Assembly (NCBI GenBank): GCA_030433115.1 | Contig: JAUILH010000026.1 | Location: 1 to 36,827 of the forward strand | Direction: 5' to 3' | Origin: Bacteroidia bacterium | GTDB taxonomy: Bacteria; Bacteroidota; Bacteroidia; Flavobacteriales_D; JAUILH01 | Length of the DNA: 36,827 bases | In this document: positions 25,204-33,243 of the stretch, in pieces | How the letters are laid out: every line of letters begins with the position of its first letter | Position numbering within the stretch: the stretch's first letter is position 1 | Translations under genes and position numbers: made by a program | The notes under the pieces: model-generated | The model's database searches: none | What the model saw: the letters and a program-made list of their open reading frames with translations, nothing else | What the model was told of the DNA's origin: nothing

Positions 25204-26064
25204 CTATATCTCAAACGCTTTGTCCACCAGCACCTTACCGTCTTGGTCTTCGTACACTACACGATAGGTGCCCGACTCCCATCCCGACACCTGAACTTCA
25301 AAGTCCATTCCGATATTGTCTACTATGGGTATTCTTGTGTTTAGATTGCGTTCGGCCATCACCTCTCCCGCTTCATTGAATATTTTACTCTTCAAGGTGG
25401 TCTCTTTAGTTGTGGAGAAGGTAATTTTCCCTGACACTTTAACAGGATTTACCACAATTCTTTCACCCACTACTCGGTGACTTCTCTGAACACTATGCCA
25501 ACCAATCTTTTGTCCTGTTAAATCCGCCACAAATTGAGCCAGTTCTTTTGTTTTTGCCTGATTTGGAGAATAAATGTTGGCCACAGAGTGTTTGTCAGAC
25601 ACAGCCCAAACAGCTTCCTGCACGGCATGATGATCAAAACCATTCTTCTCATTAATGAAATCAGCTAATTTTTGAAGTTGTTCACGCTCCGTCTGCATGA
25701 AGTTCATTGGCAATTCTGCACCCGGCACACCATCACTGGCCTCAGTACAAAAGCCATCCAACACCTTCTTTTTTGTTTTTCCTTTGGTCACTACCAACAA
25801 CTCTTCTTCTACCAGAATCAAGATTTGGTCATCCTCTTCAGGGGTAAAAAACACTGTTCCTGCCGGAATAAATACCTCAACATTCTTCTTAAAGTTTGAC
25901 TTAATCTTGAGCTCAATTGATTTTCCGGAGTATTGACCATTGGCTTCAATAGACACATCAAATTTAGGATTTGTCTTAATTTCTTCAAGGGTGTAACGTT
26001 TAATCGCCAAAACAGGAGATATTATAAAAGCTAATAGAACCAAGAGGGTTATTTTGTGATTCAT
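25204..26064 (-). CDS. Exported protein of unknown function with VQEAVW motif
   Basis: 286 residues: signal peptide (MNHKITLLVLLAFIISPVLA), a beta-rich region containing VFIPAGTVFF, a single mature-region cysteine (Cys106 in DGFCTEASDG), a helical segment with HHAVQEAVWAVSD (Gln149), and a C-terminal beta domain (about 205-286) ending SGTYRVVYEDQDGKVLVDKAFEI. The C-terminal domain resembles the shape of T9SS type A tails or an Fn3 unit but lacks the usual opening motif. The Q-x-A-V-W pattern with an upstream Cys recalls thioester domains, which is speculative. I do not recognise the family. A promoter with TTG-N19-TAtcTTTa lies upstream. It is tail-to-tail with the TPR-SpoIIE-LuxR gene, one base apart. 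Confidence 0.75.
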   Translation of the reverse strand: MNHKITLLVLLAFIISPVLAIKRYTLEEIKTNPKFDVSIEANGQYSGKSIELKIKSNFKKNVEVFIPAGTVFFTPEEDDQILILVEEELLVVTKGKTKKKVLDGFCTEASDGVPGAELPMNFMQTEREQLQKLADFINEKNGFDHHAVQEAVWAVSDKHSVANIYSPNQAKTKELAQFVADLTGQKIGWHSVQRSHRVVGERIVVNPVKVSGKITFSTTKETTLKSKIFNEAGEVMAERNLNTRIPIVDNIGMDFEVQVSGWESGTYRVVYEDQDGKVLVDKAFEI

Positions 26065-26082
26065 GTGGTCGTTTTTAGTTTA

Positions 26083-26112
26083 TAAAGATATTCAGTAACA
26101 AAATGTTCGCAA
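26083..26112 (-). promoter_or_regulatory. Promoter of the exported VQEAVW protein gene
   Basis: On the minus strand, TTG (26112-26110), a 19-base spacer and TAtcTTTa (26090-26083), 18 bases before ATG 26064. One mismatch in the -7 box. Confidence 0.5.
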
Positions 26113-26193
26113 CAAATATCGTCTATGTCATCCATCATCATATAGGGCATTGTACCCATTTTTAACGGAATCCGATATTTATATATGAACCAA

Positions 26194-26221
26194 GCCAGCA
26201 TCCGACTGGCCTATTTTTTTT
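26194..26221 (+). terminator. Weak hairpin with T-tract
   Basis: GCCAG (26194-26198) pairs with CTGGC (26206-26210) over a 7-base loop, followed by a T-tract (26214-26221). No plus-strand gene ends just upstream, so it may stop read-through before the regulated promoter at 26264 or have another role. Confidence 0.35.
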
Positions 26222-26249
26222 CAAGAAAAAGTTCATTTATTTTTAATTG

Positions 26250-26262
26250 TTAGGAATCCTTA
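26250..26262. promoter_or_regulatory. Operator-like site 1 (TTAGGAATCCTTA), thioredoxin-like gene promoter
   Basis: A 13-base near-palindrome lying one base upstream of the -7 box TAtaTTTG (26264-26271). It resembles the site at the marR promoter (26598-26610), as expected if the MarR protein represses both. Confidence 0.6.
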
Positions 26263-26263
26263 C

Positions 26264-26271
26264 TATATTTG
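26264..26271 (+). promoter_or_regulatory. -7 box of the thioredoxin-like gene
   Basis: TAtaTTTG, full consensus match, 35 bases before ATG 26307. TTG at 26247-26249 is only 14 bases upstream, so the -33 element is suboptimal. Confidence 0.6.
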
Positions 26272-26306
26272 TCACAGCAATATTGCTATCATTAAAAACA
26301 ATAAAC

Positions 26307-26540
26307 ATGAGTAAATCAATTTTTTACCACGCTGGCTGCCCAGTATGTATCAGTGCAGAACACGACATTATTAGTCTAATTGGCGCTGAAAACGTAGAAA
26401 TCGTTCATTTTGGAGAAAGTAAAGACAGAATTCCGGAAGCTGAAAATGCAGGAGTGAAATCTGTACCAGCACTATTAACTCCAAATGGCCATGTTTTACA
26501 CATCAATTTTGGTGCATCTATGGCTGATGTCAAAGCCTAA
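26307..26540 (+). CDS. Small thioredoxin/glutaredoxin-fold protein with CPVC motif
   Basis: 77 residues from ATG 26307; in-frame upstream codons would add a hydrophobic stretch but lie before the promoter box, so they are unlikely. The redox motif is CPVC (11-14) after a first beta strand (SIFYHAG), and the cis-proline expected of the fold is Pro54 in KSVPALL. GHVLHINFGA forms the last strands. The chain is short for thioredoxin (~105) and near glutaredoxin/NrdH size (~75-85). No signal peptide, so it is cytoplasmic. It precedes the cysteine-rich MarR gene and shares its operator-like motif, pointing to a role in a thiol or metal stress response. Partner and substrate unknown. Confidence 0.8.
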   Translation: MSKSIFYHAGCPVCISAEHDIISLIGAENVEIVHFGESKDRIPEAENAGVKSVPALLTPNGHVLHINFGASMADVKA

Positions 26541-26554
26541 TTTTACACTTTATA

Positions 26555-26593
26555 GTTAGGAGTCCTTATTTATTAAGCGCTCCTAACTTTTTT
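26555..26593 (+). terminator. Hairpin terminator between the thioredoxin-like and marR genes, carrying an operator-like arm
   Basis: GTTAGGAG (26555-26562) pairs with CTCCTAAC (26580-26587); after a short mismatch CTTA (26565-26568) pairs with TAAG (26574-26577) around a 5-base loop; a T6 tract follows (26588-26593). The 5' arm includes TTAGGAGTCCTTA (26556-26568), a near copy of operator site 1. Confidence 0.8.
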
Positions 26594-26597
26594 CATG

Positions 26598-26610
26598 TTA
26601 GGAATACTAA
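26598..26610. promoter_or_regulatory. Operator-like site 3 (TTAGGAATACTAA), marR promoter
   Basis: A 13-base near-palindrome with perfect TTAG/CTAA ends that overlaps the first three bases of the -7 box TAacTTTG (26608-26615). Binding here would block RNA polymerase, the classic autorepression arrangement for MarR regulators. Confidence 0.6.
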
Positions 26611-26615
26611 CTTTG
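26608..26615 (+). promoter_or_regulatory. -7 box of the marR gene
   Basis: TAacTTTG, full consensus match, 28 bases before ATG 26644; overlaps operator-like site 3. No -33 TTG at the normal distance. Confidence 0.6.
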
Positions 26616-26643
26616 TCGTAGTAATTTTGGCATTGTTACCAGC

Positions 26644-27213
26644 ATGAATCTAGATAGTAAAATAATTTATGGCCTAGAACGGCTTTCAGAAGCTTTTAAG
26701 TCTCTTCTATGGGAGAAAGCCAAAATTCATGGCATTAGTCCGATCCAAATTCAAATTCTTCTTTTTGTTTCCGGTCATAAAAAGGAAATGTGCAATATCA
26801 GTCAAATTGCGAAAGAGTTCAATGTCACCAAACCAACGATCAGTGACGCCGTCCGTGTATTAATTTCTAAGGATTACCTCAATAAAGACTTCTCCTCATC
26901 CGACGGCAGACGTTATTCGTTATTTCTATCTGTAATTGGAAAAAAATTGGTTGAAGACATCACCGAATACACAAATCCAGTTAAAAAAGAACTCCAGAAA
27001 ATTAGTGTTGTCGAAAAAAAAGACCTGTATCGCAACCTTGCTAAAATCATCTCCCAACTGAATCATTCAGGCATTCTGCAGGTTCAAAGAACATGTTTTG
27101 CTTGTAAGTTTTATAAACAAACAAAAGGAACTCACTATTGTAATTTGCTCGAAAGCACTCTGAAAACTGAGGATGTGAGACTCGATTGTCCTGAATTTGA
27201 ACCAAAATCCTGA
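26644..27213 (+). CDS. MarR-family winged-helix regulator with C-terminal four-cysteine cluster
   Basis: 189 residues, longer than a minimal MarR (~140). The winged helix is at about 50-95 (ISQIAKEFNVTKPTISDAVRVLISKDYLNKD, then wing residues SSSDGRRYSLFLS), flanked by dimerisation helices. After the last helix comes an extra ~40-residue tail with Cys151, 154, 166 and 182 (CFAC..YC..DCPEF; CX2C-X11-C-X15-C), a spacing suited to a zinc or iron-sulfur site or to redox-active thiols; Cys50 lies just before the DNA-reading helices. It probably senses a metal or oxidant and represses itself and the CPVC gene through the TTAGGA-type sites. The ligand is inferred, not shown. Confidence 0.88.
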   Translation: MNLDSKIIYGLERLSEAFKSLLWEKAKIHGISPIQIQILLFVSGHKKEMCNISQIAKEFNVTKPTISDAVRVLISKDYLNKDFSSSDGRRYSLFLSVIGKKLVEDITEYTNPVKKELQKISVVEKKDLYRNLAKIISQLNHSGILQVQRTCFACKFYKQTKGTHYCNLLESTLKTEDVRLDCPEFEPKS

Positions 27214-27259
27214 TTCTTTCCACCATTTAATATAAAAAACCGAAAGTATCAACTTGAAC

Positions 27260-27292
27260 TTGACCATATATTTCGCAAAAAACGGATATTTG
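27260..27292 (+). promoter_or_regulatory. Candidate fbp-mfd promoter
   Basis: TTG (27260-27262), 22-base spacer and GAtaTTTG (27285-27292), one mismatch from TAnnTTTG, 18 bases before ATG 27311. Confidence 0.35.
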
Positions 27293-27310
27293 TGACAAAT
27301 CTTACAAATC

Positions 27311-28309
27311 ATGAATCTACGCACATTAGGTGAATTTATCGTTGAAAGGCAAGCTGATTTCCCCGGTTCAAGTGGTGATTTTTCCCGGCTTTTAAGTGGC
27401 TTAAGGCTAGCTGGAAAAATTGTAAATCAGCAAGTTAATAAGGCCGGATTGGCTAAGCACATCCTTGGATCAGTGGGCAATACCAATGTTCAAGGAGAGG
27501 AACAACAGAAACTGGATGTGTTTGCCGACAATCAATTCATCAAAGCCTTTGAAAATCAGGGTGTGGTTTGTGGGGTTGGATCTGAAGAAAACGACACCTA
27601 TATCGCTTTTGAATCTGAGAAATGCCAAAATGCCAAATATGTTATTCTGATGGACCCTTTAGACGGTTCATCAAACATTGATGTGAATGTCTCGATTGGA
27701 ACGATATTCTCAATTTTCAGACGGGTGTCTCCAGTTGGCGAACCTGCTCAACTAGAAGATTTTCTTCAAAAAGGAACTGAGCAAGTTGCTGCCGGATACA
27801 TCATCTATGGCTCATCTACTATGTTAGTATATACTACAGGAAACGGTGTAAATGGCTTTACCTACGATCCGGGAATCGGTGTCTTCTTTTTGTCGCATCC
27901 GAACATGCAGTTCCCTGAAGACGGTAAGATTTATTCCATCAACGAAGGAAATATTAACCAGTGTGAACAAGGTGTGGTGGACTACGTTAATTATTGCCAG
28001 GACACCAATGCTTCTGACAAGCACCCTTATTCCGGAAGATACATTGGCTCTTTGGTAGCCGATTTCCACAGAAACCTGATCAAAGGCGGCATATACATAT
28101 ATCCAAGTACGCAATCTGCACCCAATGGAAAATTGAGATTGCAGTATGAATGCAATCCTCTGGCTTTTTTAACAGAGCAAGCAGGTGGATTGGCCACAGA
28201 TGGACGACAAAGAATTATGGACATTGACCCGAATGAGCTGCATCAGAGAACACCTTTCTTCGTGGGCAGCAAAAACATGGTCAACAAAGCAGGTTCCTTC
28301 CTTAAATAA
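27311..28309 (+). CDS. fbp: Fructose-1,6-bisphosphatase, class I
   Basis: Hydrolyses fructose-1,6-bisphosphate to fructose-6-phosphate in gluconeogenesis; cytoplasmic. 332 residues, standard for class I. Metal and catalytic motifs are intact: [12 protein letters not shown] (~60-71), the SEEN acidic pair (~96), and the signature [14 protein letters not shown] (~115-128), followed by the substrate-binding Asn/Tyr/Arg region ([15 protein letters not shown], ~238-252) and [15 protein letters not shown] (~277-291). Its stop codon overlaps the mfd start by one base (TAATG), so the two are translationally coupled and co-transcribed. Confidence 0.97.
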   Translation: MNLRTLGEFIVERQADFPGSSGDFSRLLSGLRLAGKIVNQQVNKAGLAKHILGSVGNTNVQGEEQQKLDVFADNQFIKAFENQGVVCGVGSEENDTYIAFESEKCQNAKYVILMDPLDGSSNIDVNVSIGTIFSIFRRVSPVGEPAQLEDFLQKGTEQVAAGYIIYGSSTMLVYTTGNGVNGFTYDPGIGVFFLSHPNMQFPEDGKIYSINEGNINQCEQGVVDYVNYCQDTNASDKHPYSGRYIGSLVADFHRNLIKGGIYIYPSTQSAPNGKLRLQYECNPLAFLTEQAGGLATDGRQRIMDIDPNELHQRTPFFVGSKNMVNKAGSFLK

Positions 28310-31300
28310 TGTCTCCGGATAAACTGAAAGAACTATATGGCGAAGATACACGGGTTCGGGACTTGTGTGACGAGCTAAAAATTGTTGGACATTCTGTTCA
28401 ACTTAAAGGACTGGTGGGAGCTGGAGCTTCTTTACTGGCAAGTGCGGTGCTTGAAAAGACTCAAGGTATTCACATGTTTATTTTACCAGATAAGGAAGAG
28501 GCCGCTTATTTTTTGAATGACCTTCAGGAATTGAATGAAAAGCGCAAGAACATCCTGTTTTTTCCTGAATCGTATAAACAACCTTATCAGATTGAAGGCA
28601 CTGATAATGCCAATGTTGTTCTAAGAACAGAAGTCCTCAACAAAATTGCGCGCTATTCAAAATTTGCTGCCATCGTAACCTATCCGGAAGCTTTGGCGGA
28701 AAAAGTGGTTACCAAAAGCACACTGAATAAAAACACATTTGAAATTAAGTCCGGCGAAAACTATTCTATAGATTTCCTGAACACACTTTTTCTGGAATAT
28801 GGTTTCAGCAAAGAGGATTATGTCTACGAACCAGGTCAGTTCTCTGTGAGGGGGGGCATTGTAGACGTATTTTCCTTCAGCAACGACCTCCCTTACCGCG
28901 TAGAGTTTTTTGGAGATGAAGTAGACTCTATCCGCTCGTTTGACCCTGCCAATCAACTCTCAGTTAAAACTCAAGGTTTTATCAATGTGGTACCCAATGT
29001 TCAAGCGAACATGAACCGAGAAAATCGCCAAAGTCTGTTGGAGTTTATTCCTGAATCATCCACTATTTGGTTAAAATCTCAAGATACCATTGCAGGAAAA
29101 TTAGGCAAGGAACTTGAAAAAGCGCAATACGCATTTAATAAGCTTGACAGCCCACTTGAGCATCTGCCCCCAAGCGATATGTTTATGGGTAAAGATGATT
29201 TTAATTTTCTGATTAAAAAGAGAACTTTTGTTGAGTTGGGCAGCGGAGAGGGCCACGACTCGAGTTTTCAGTTTAGTCAGTCGCCCCAACCTACGTTCAA
29301 CAAGAATTTTGATCTGCTTTTCAGCAACCTACTGAGCAATCAAAAAAAAGGAATCGCCAACTACCTCAGCTCAGGCAATCCCAAACAAATTGAACGTTTA
29401 TACAATATTTTTGAAGACAAAGAACTCAACATTGAGTTTGAGCCTCTTCATGTCGCTCTGCATGAAGGATTCGTTGACAACGAGCTAAAAATTGCTTGCT
29501 ACACAGACCATCAAATCTTTGAACGTTACCATAGATTCAGATTGAAAGAAGGCTTCAAAAAGAACAAAGAAGCCATAACGCTTAAAGAAATTCACAGCCT
29601 CCAAAAAGGCGATTATGTAACTCATGTAGACCATGGTGTTGGTCAGTTTTCCGGCTTACAAAAAATAGATGTAGATGGCAAAGAGCAAGAAGCCATTAGA
29701 CTAATCTATGGAGGCAGTGACATCTTATACGTAAGCATCCATTCGCTTCACAGAATTTCCAGATATACTGGTAAAGACGGCACACCTCCCAAGCTCAATA
29801 AATTAGGAAGTCCTGCCTGGAATAATGCCAAAAAGAAAACTAAAAAGAAGGTCAAGGAAATTGCTTACGATCTGATCAAGCTCTACGCCAAAAGAAAATC
29901 TCAAAGAGGCTTTGCATTTTCTCCAGACACATACTTGCAAACTGAGTTAGAGGCCTCATTTATCTACGAAGACACACCCGATCAAAACAAGGCAACCATA
30001 GACATTAAAAAGGACATGGAATCTGACTCACCCATGGACCGACTGGTTTGCGGAGATGTAGGATTCGGAAAAACAGAATTGGCGATTCGTGCCGCCTTCA
30101 AAGCAGTTGCTGACAACAAACAGGTTGCCATTCTGGCTCCTACCACCGTGCTCACACTTCAGCACTACAAAAACATTAAGGAACGTCTGGCAGATTTCCC
30201 GTGCAATGTAGACTACATCAATCGATTCAAATCTCAGAAAAAGCAAACTGAAAGCCTCAAGCTACTGGAATCAGGAAAGACCGATATTCTCATTGGCACG
30301 CATAAACTAGTGGGCAAGAATGTCAAATTTAAAGACCTTGGCCTCCTGATCATTGATGAAGAGCAAAAGTTTGGAGTTGGTGTTAAAGACAAACTCAAGA
30401 CCATTAAAGCCAATGTTGATACGCTGACACTCACAGCAACTCCTATTCCAAGAACCCTTCAATTCTCACTGATGGGCGCAAGAGACATGTCCATCCTCAA
30501 TACTGCGCCTCCCAACAGAGTACCGGTTCAAACGGAACTCAGAACCTTCAATGAAGAAGTTCTGAGAGATGCCATCACGTATGAAGTTCAAAGAGGTGGA
30601 CAGGTATACGTTGTCAACAACAGAATTCAGAACATTCAGGAAGTGGCCGGAATGATCCAAAGATTATGTCCGGGAGTGAGCATTGCCATTGGTCATGGAC
30701 AAATGGACGGCAAAAAATTGGAAGAAGTCATGCTCGACTTTATGGAAGGGATGTATGATGTACTCATTGCCACCACAATTATAGAGTCGGGGATTGACAT
30801 TCCAAACGCGAACACGATTATCATCAATGACGCCCATCATTTTGGCTTATCAGATTTACATCAGTTGAGAGGACGTGTTGGAAGGTCGAACAAACAAGCA
30901 TTTTGTATTCTCCTTTGTCCGCCTCCCCACATGCTAACCAATGAAGCCAGAAAGCGGCTTCAGGCTGTAGAACAATTCTCCGATTTGGGAAGTGGTTTTA
31001 ACATTGCAATGAAAGATCTGGATATCAGAGGAGCAGGTAACTTGTTGGGAGCCGACCAAACTGGTTTCATTAGTGATTTGGGCATTGATATGTACCAAAA
31101 GATTCTCCAGGAGACCATTGATGAATTGAAAGAAAACGAATTCAAAGATCTTTTCAAAGACCAGGAGAAAGTGTATGTGCGCGATTGTCAATTGGAAACC
31201 GATCTGGAAATCCTTATTCCGGATGACTACGTTAACCAGGTTGCGGAAAGGTTGTCTATATACAAAGCGCTCAATGACATTCAAGACGACAATGCACTCA

Positions 31301-31629
31301 CCATTTACGCAGAAAACCTGGTAGATCGATTTGGAGAAATTCCATCATCTACCTTAGAACTCTTTGAGTCTTTGAGGCTCCGTTGGTTGGCAAAAGACAT
31401 TGGCATGGAAAAAGTGATCATCAAAAACAAAAAAATGATTGCCTACTTCATTTCCAATCCCGAATCTTCCTACTACCAATCTGATACTTTCATGAACGTG
31501 ATCAGATTTGTTCAAAGCAATCCACAAGCCGCCCGACTGAGTGAGAAGAACAACCGTTTCCGGATGATTTTCGATGACGTAAAAGATGTCAAAGATGCGC
31601 GCAAACGGATTGAGGCCATCGGATCATAG
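28309..31629 (+). CDS. mfd: Transcription-repair coupling factor
   Basis: DNA translocase that removes RNA polymerase stalled at lesions and recruits UvrA. 1106 residues, full length. The N-terminal UvrB-like module includes YEPGQFSVRGGIVDVFSF; the RNA-polymerase-interacting domain (about 435-500) begins KGDYVTHVDHGVGQFSGL; the motor follows with Walker A GDVGFGKTE (~580), Walker B DEEQ (~682), TATPIPRTLQ and, in the second lobe, TTIIESGIDIPNANT and QLRGRVGRS; the C-terminal autoinhibitory/UvrA-binding domain is at about 980-1100. The start codon overlaps the fbp stop, an uncommon functional pairing. Confidence 0.97.
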   Translation: MSPDKLKELYGEDTRVRDLCDELKIVGHSVQLKGLVGAGASLLASAVLEKTQGIHMFILPDKEEAAYFLNDLQELNEKRKNILFFPESYKQPYQIEGTDNANVVLRTEVLNKIARYSKFAAIVTYPEALAEKVVTKSTLNKNTFEIKSGENYSIDFLNTLFLEYGFSKEDYVYEPGQFSVRGGIVDVFSFSNDLPYRVEFFGDEVDSIRSFDPANQLSVKTQGFINVVPNVQANMNRENRQSLLEFIPESSTIWLKSQDTIAGKLGKELEKAQYAFNKLDSPLEHLPPSDMFMGKDDFNFLIKKRTFVELGSGEGHDSSFQFSQSPQPTFNKNFDLLFSNLLSNQKKGIANYLSSGNPKQIERLYNIFEDKELNIEFEPLHVALHEGFVDNELKIACYTDHQIFERYHRFRLKEGFKKNKEAITLKEIHSLQKGDYVTHVDHGVGQFSGLQKIDVDGKEQEAIRLIYGGSDILYVSIHSLHRISRYTGKDGTPPKLNKLGSPAWNNAKKKTKKKVKEIAYDLIKLYAKRKSQRGFAFSPDTYLQTELEASFIYEDTPDQNKATIDIKKDMESDSPMDRLVCGDVGFGKTELAIRAAFKAVADNKQVAILAPTTVLTLQHYKNIKERLADFPCNVDYINRFKSQKKQTESLKLLESGKTDILIGTHKLVGKNVKFKDLGLLIIDEEQKFGVGVKDKLKTIKANVDTLTLTATPIPRTLQFSLMGARDMSILNTAPPNRVPVQTELRTFNEEVLRDAITYEVQRGGQVYVVNNRIQNIQEVAGMIQRLCPGVSIAIGHGQMDGKKLEEVMLDFMEGMYDVLIATTIIESGIDIPNANTIIINDAHHFGLSDLHQLRGRVGRSNKQAFCILLCPPPHMLTNEARKRLQAVEQFSDLGSGFNIAMKDLDIRGAGNLLGADQTGFISDLGIDMYQKILQETIDELKENEFKDLFKDQEKVYVRDCQLETDLEILIPDDYVNQVAERLSIYKALNDIQDDNALTIYAENLVDRFGEIPSSTLELFESLRLRWLAKDIGMEKVIIKNKKMIAYFISNPESSYYQSDTFMNVIRFVQSNPQAARLSEKNNRFRMIFDDVKDVKDARKRIEAIGS

Positions 31630-31701
31630 TTCACATTCTGTATTAGACTGCGCGAATAATAATTCATCGACAACTTTCATTAATTTTCACCCTTGAATCG
31701 T

Positions 31702-31729
31702 TTGGTTAAACGTAAATTTATTATCTTAA
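31702..31729 (+). promoter_or_regulatory. Candidate promoter of the beta-propeller gene
   Basis: TTG (31702-31704), a 17-base spacer and TAtcTTaa (31722-31729), five bases before ATG 31734, so any leader would be missing or very short. Confidence 0.35.
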
Positions 31730-31733
31730 AATT

Positions 31734-33137
31734 ATGACGAAGAAAATCATCTATTCTGTCCTTATTTCAGGTGTTTTAGGCACCCCAGCCCTGTCTCAAA
31801 AAAACATCAATGATGTATTTGACATCTCCTGGGAAAATTATGTTGGTTTGACCAGCTATCGAACCGGCATGCAATTTCAAGATGGAAAATTATATATACC
31901 CAGCCACGGAGAAGAGAGAAATCGTCCGGGAGACGACATGGATGGCATTCATGTATTAGACGCTTCTACTGGTAAAGAAACCCTGCATATTCGCCCAAAG
32001 TCTTCTCGCGACCTTGATTGTAATGGCGTTGTGATCCATGGTGACTTTATCTATTTCGGTAACGACAATGGCTACTTTTACTGCTATGACATGGGAGGCA
32101 AACTCATTTGGAAAAGTCAATTTGACGCGTGGTTTGATGATAGTTCACTTGGACCAGAGGATGATATTGAAGGCGTGCCTGTTTTATGCGATTTGAATGG
32201 AGACAACTTTCCTGATGTGGCTTTTAATGTTGAGAGCAACGGTTTAGTTGCCCTCGATGGAAAAACGGGAAACGTCCTTTGGTCTTTCCAATACTCCTCT
32301 AAAACAGGAACTTATATGAACTCTCCTGCTGCATTTGACCTGAACAATGATGGCACAAAGGACCTCATTATCGGTGGAAAACGAGACAAGGACGAAAGCA
32401 TTGCATGGGACTACAGATATGGGATCCATGCCATTAATGGAAAAACTGGTGTTCCACTTTGGACCTATTCTACCAACAGCAACGTGCATGCATCTCCAAT
32501 TGTCGTGCACTCTGGAAATCAAGCCAGAGTGGTTATTGCAGAGTCCTATTCGGACGTCACTTTTCTTAAACCTGATGGTAAATTCGACAAATTTGTGAAT
32601 CTGAATCTTAATTCAACAGAATTTAAATATGGCATTTCAGGTTTGTTTTCTTCTCCTATCATCACCAACAAAAATCACCTGATTATAGGTACGTCATGGT
32701 GGGGAGACAAAGATGGTGTGTGGCAGTGCAATTTGAGCAAAGACAATTTCAAATTGGCCAGCGACGACCTCAATGAATTGCAAAACATTGCCAAAAGTTA
32801 TCATGTAACTGGTCCTGTTTCATCCAGCGCCCTGGTAGCGGATGTTCTTAAAAAGTCTAAAGGCATGGAAAGCATCATTTGCACGGAAAAAGGTGAAATG
32901 CTCATTTTTTCTCAAAAAGGTGACTTGTTGAAGCGTTTAAGACTCCCGGCGGGAGCAGAAGCCACTCCATTGATTGCAGATATTGATGGCGATAAAAAAA
33001 GTGAGCTTATTTTGGCTTGTTTGGACGGTAAAATTTATTGTTACAAAACGGGGGTTAAATCGAAAAAGAGAATACACGTTGGACAGTTTAGAATCCACTC
33101 AAATAACGATGGTGTAATTAAGCTGAAGTCCTTGTAA
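31734..33137 (+). CDS. Exported PQQ-like/FG-GAP beta-propeller protein
   Basis: 467 residues with signal peptide (MTKKIIYSVLISGVLGTPALSQ). The body is repeated propeller blades of two kinds: PQQ-like strands (VALDGKTGNVLWSFQY, HAINGKTGVPLWTYS) and FG-GAP-type calcium loops (CDLNGDNFPDVAFN, FDLNNDGTKDLIIGG, ADIDGDKKSELILA). BamB-like proteins share the fold, but no lipobox is present and the calcium loops point to a different family. There is no T9SS tail, so it is probably periplasmic or secreted by another path. No catalytic residues were recognised; it likely serves as a binding scaffold. Stands alone between mfd and purH. Confidence 0.82.
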   Translation: MTKKIIYSVLISGVLGTPALSQKNINDVFDISWENYVGLTSYRTGMQFQDGKLYIPSHGEERNRPGDDMDGIHVLDASTGKETLHIRPKSSRDLDCNGVVIHGDFIYFGNDNGYFYCYDMGGKLIWKSQFDAWFDDSSLGPEDDIEGVPVLCDLNGDNFPDVAFNVESNGLVALDGKTGNVLWSFQYSSKTGTYMNSPAAFDLNNDGTKDLIIGGKRDKDESIAWDYRYGIHAINGKTGVPLWTYSTNSNVHASPIVVHSGNQARVVIAESYSDVTFLKPDGKFDKFVNLNLNSTEFKYGISGLFSSPIITNKNHLIIGTSWWGDKDGVWQCNLSKDNFKLASDDLNELQNIAKSYHVTGPVSSSALVADVLKKSKGMESIICTEKGEMLIFSQKGDLLKRLRLPAGAEATPLIADIDGDKKSELILACLDGKIYCYKTGVKSKKRIHVGQFRIHSNNDGVIKLKSL

Positions 33138-33204
33138 ACACAAGTTTGTAACATTATATCGTACTTATTAACAATGGCTCGGTTTGGGGATCGAAAATGC
33201 AAAA

Positions 33205-33234
33205 TTGTTGCTAAACTTGTAAGCTTAGCTTTTT
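33205..33234 (+). promoter_or_regulatory. Candidate purH promoter
   Basis: TTG (33205-33207), an 18-base spacer and TAgcTTTT (33226-33233), ten bases before ATG 33244. One mismatch in the -7 box. Confidence 0.4.
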
Positions 33235-33243
33235 GACAGAAAA

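Noticed and set aside
26185..26253. A 22-codon ORF (ATG 26185 to TAG 26251-26253) that could be a leader peptide before the CPVC gene.
   Set aside because: It lies upstream of the predicted promoter, has no recognisable sequence or ribosome-binding site, and its length is expected by chance.
26556..26568. A third stand-alone operator between the CPVC and marR genes.
   Set aside because: It is wholly inside the terminator stem, so it was annotated as part of the terminator and raised as a question in the findings instead of being listed as a separate site.
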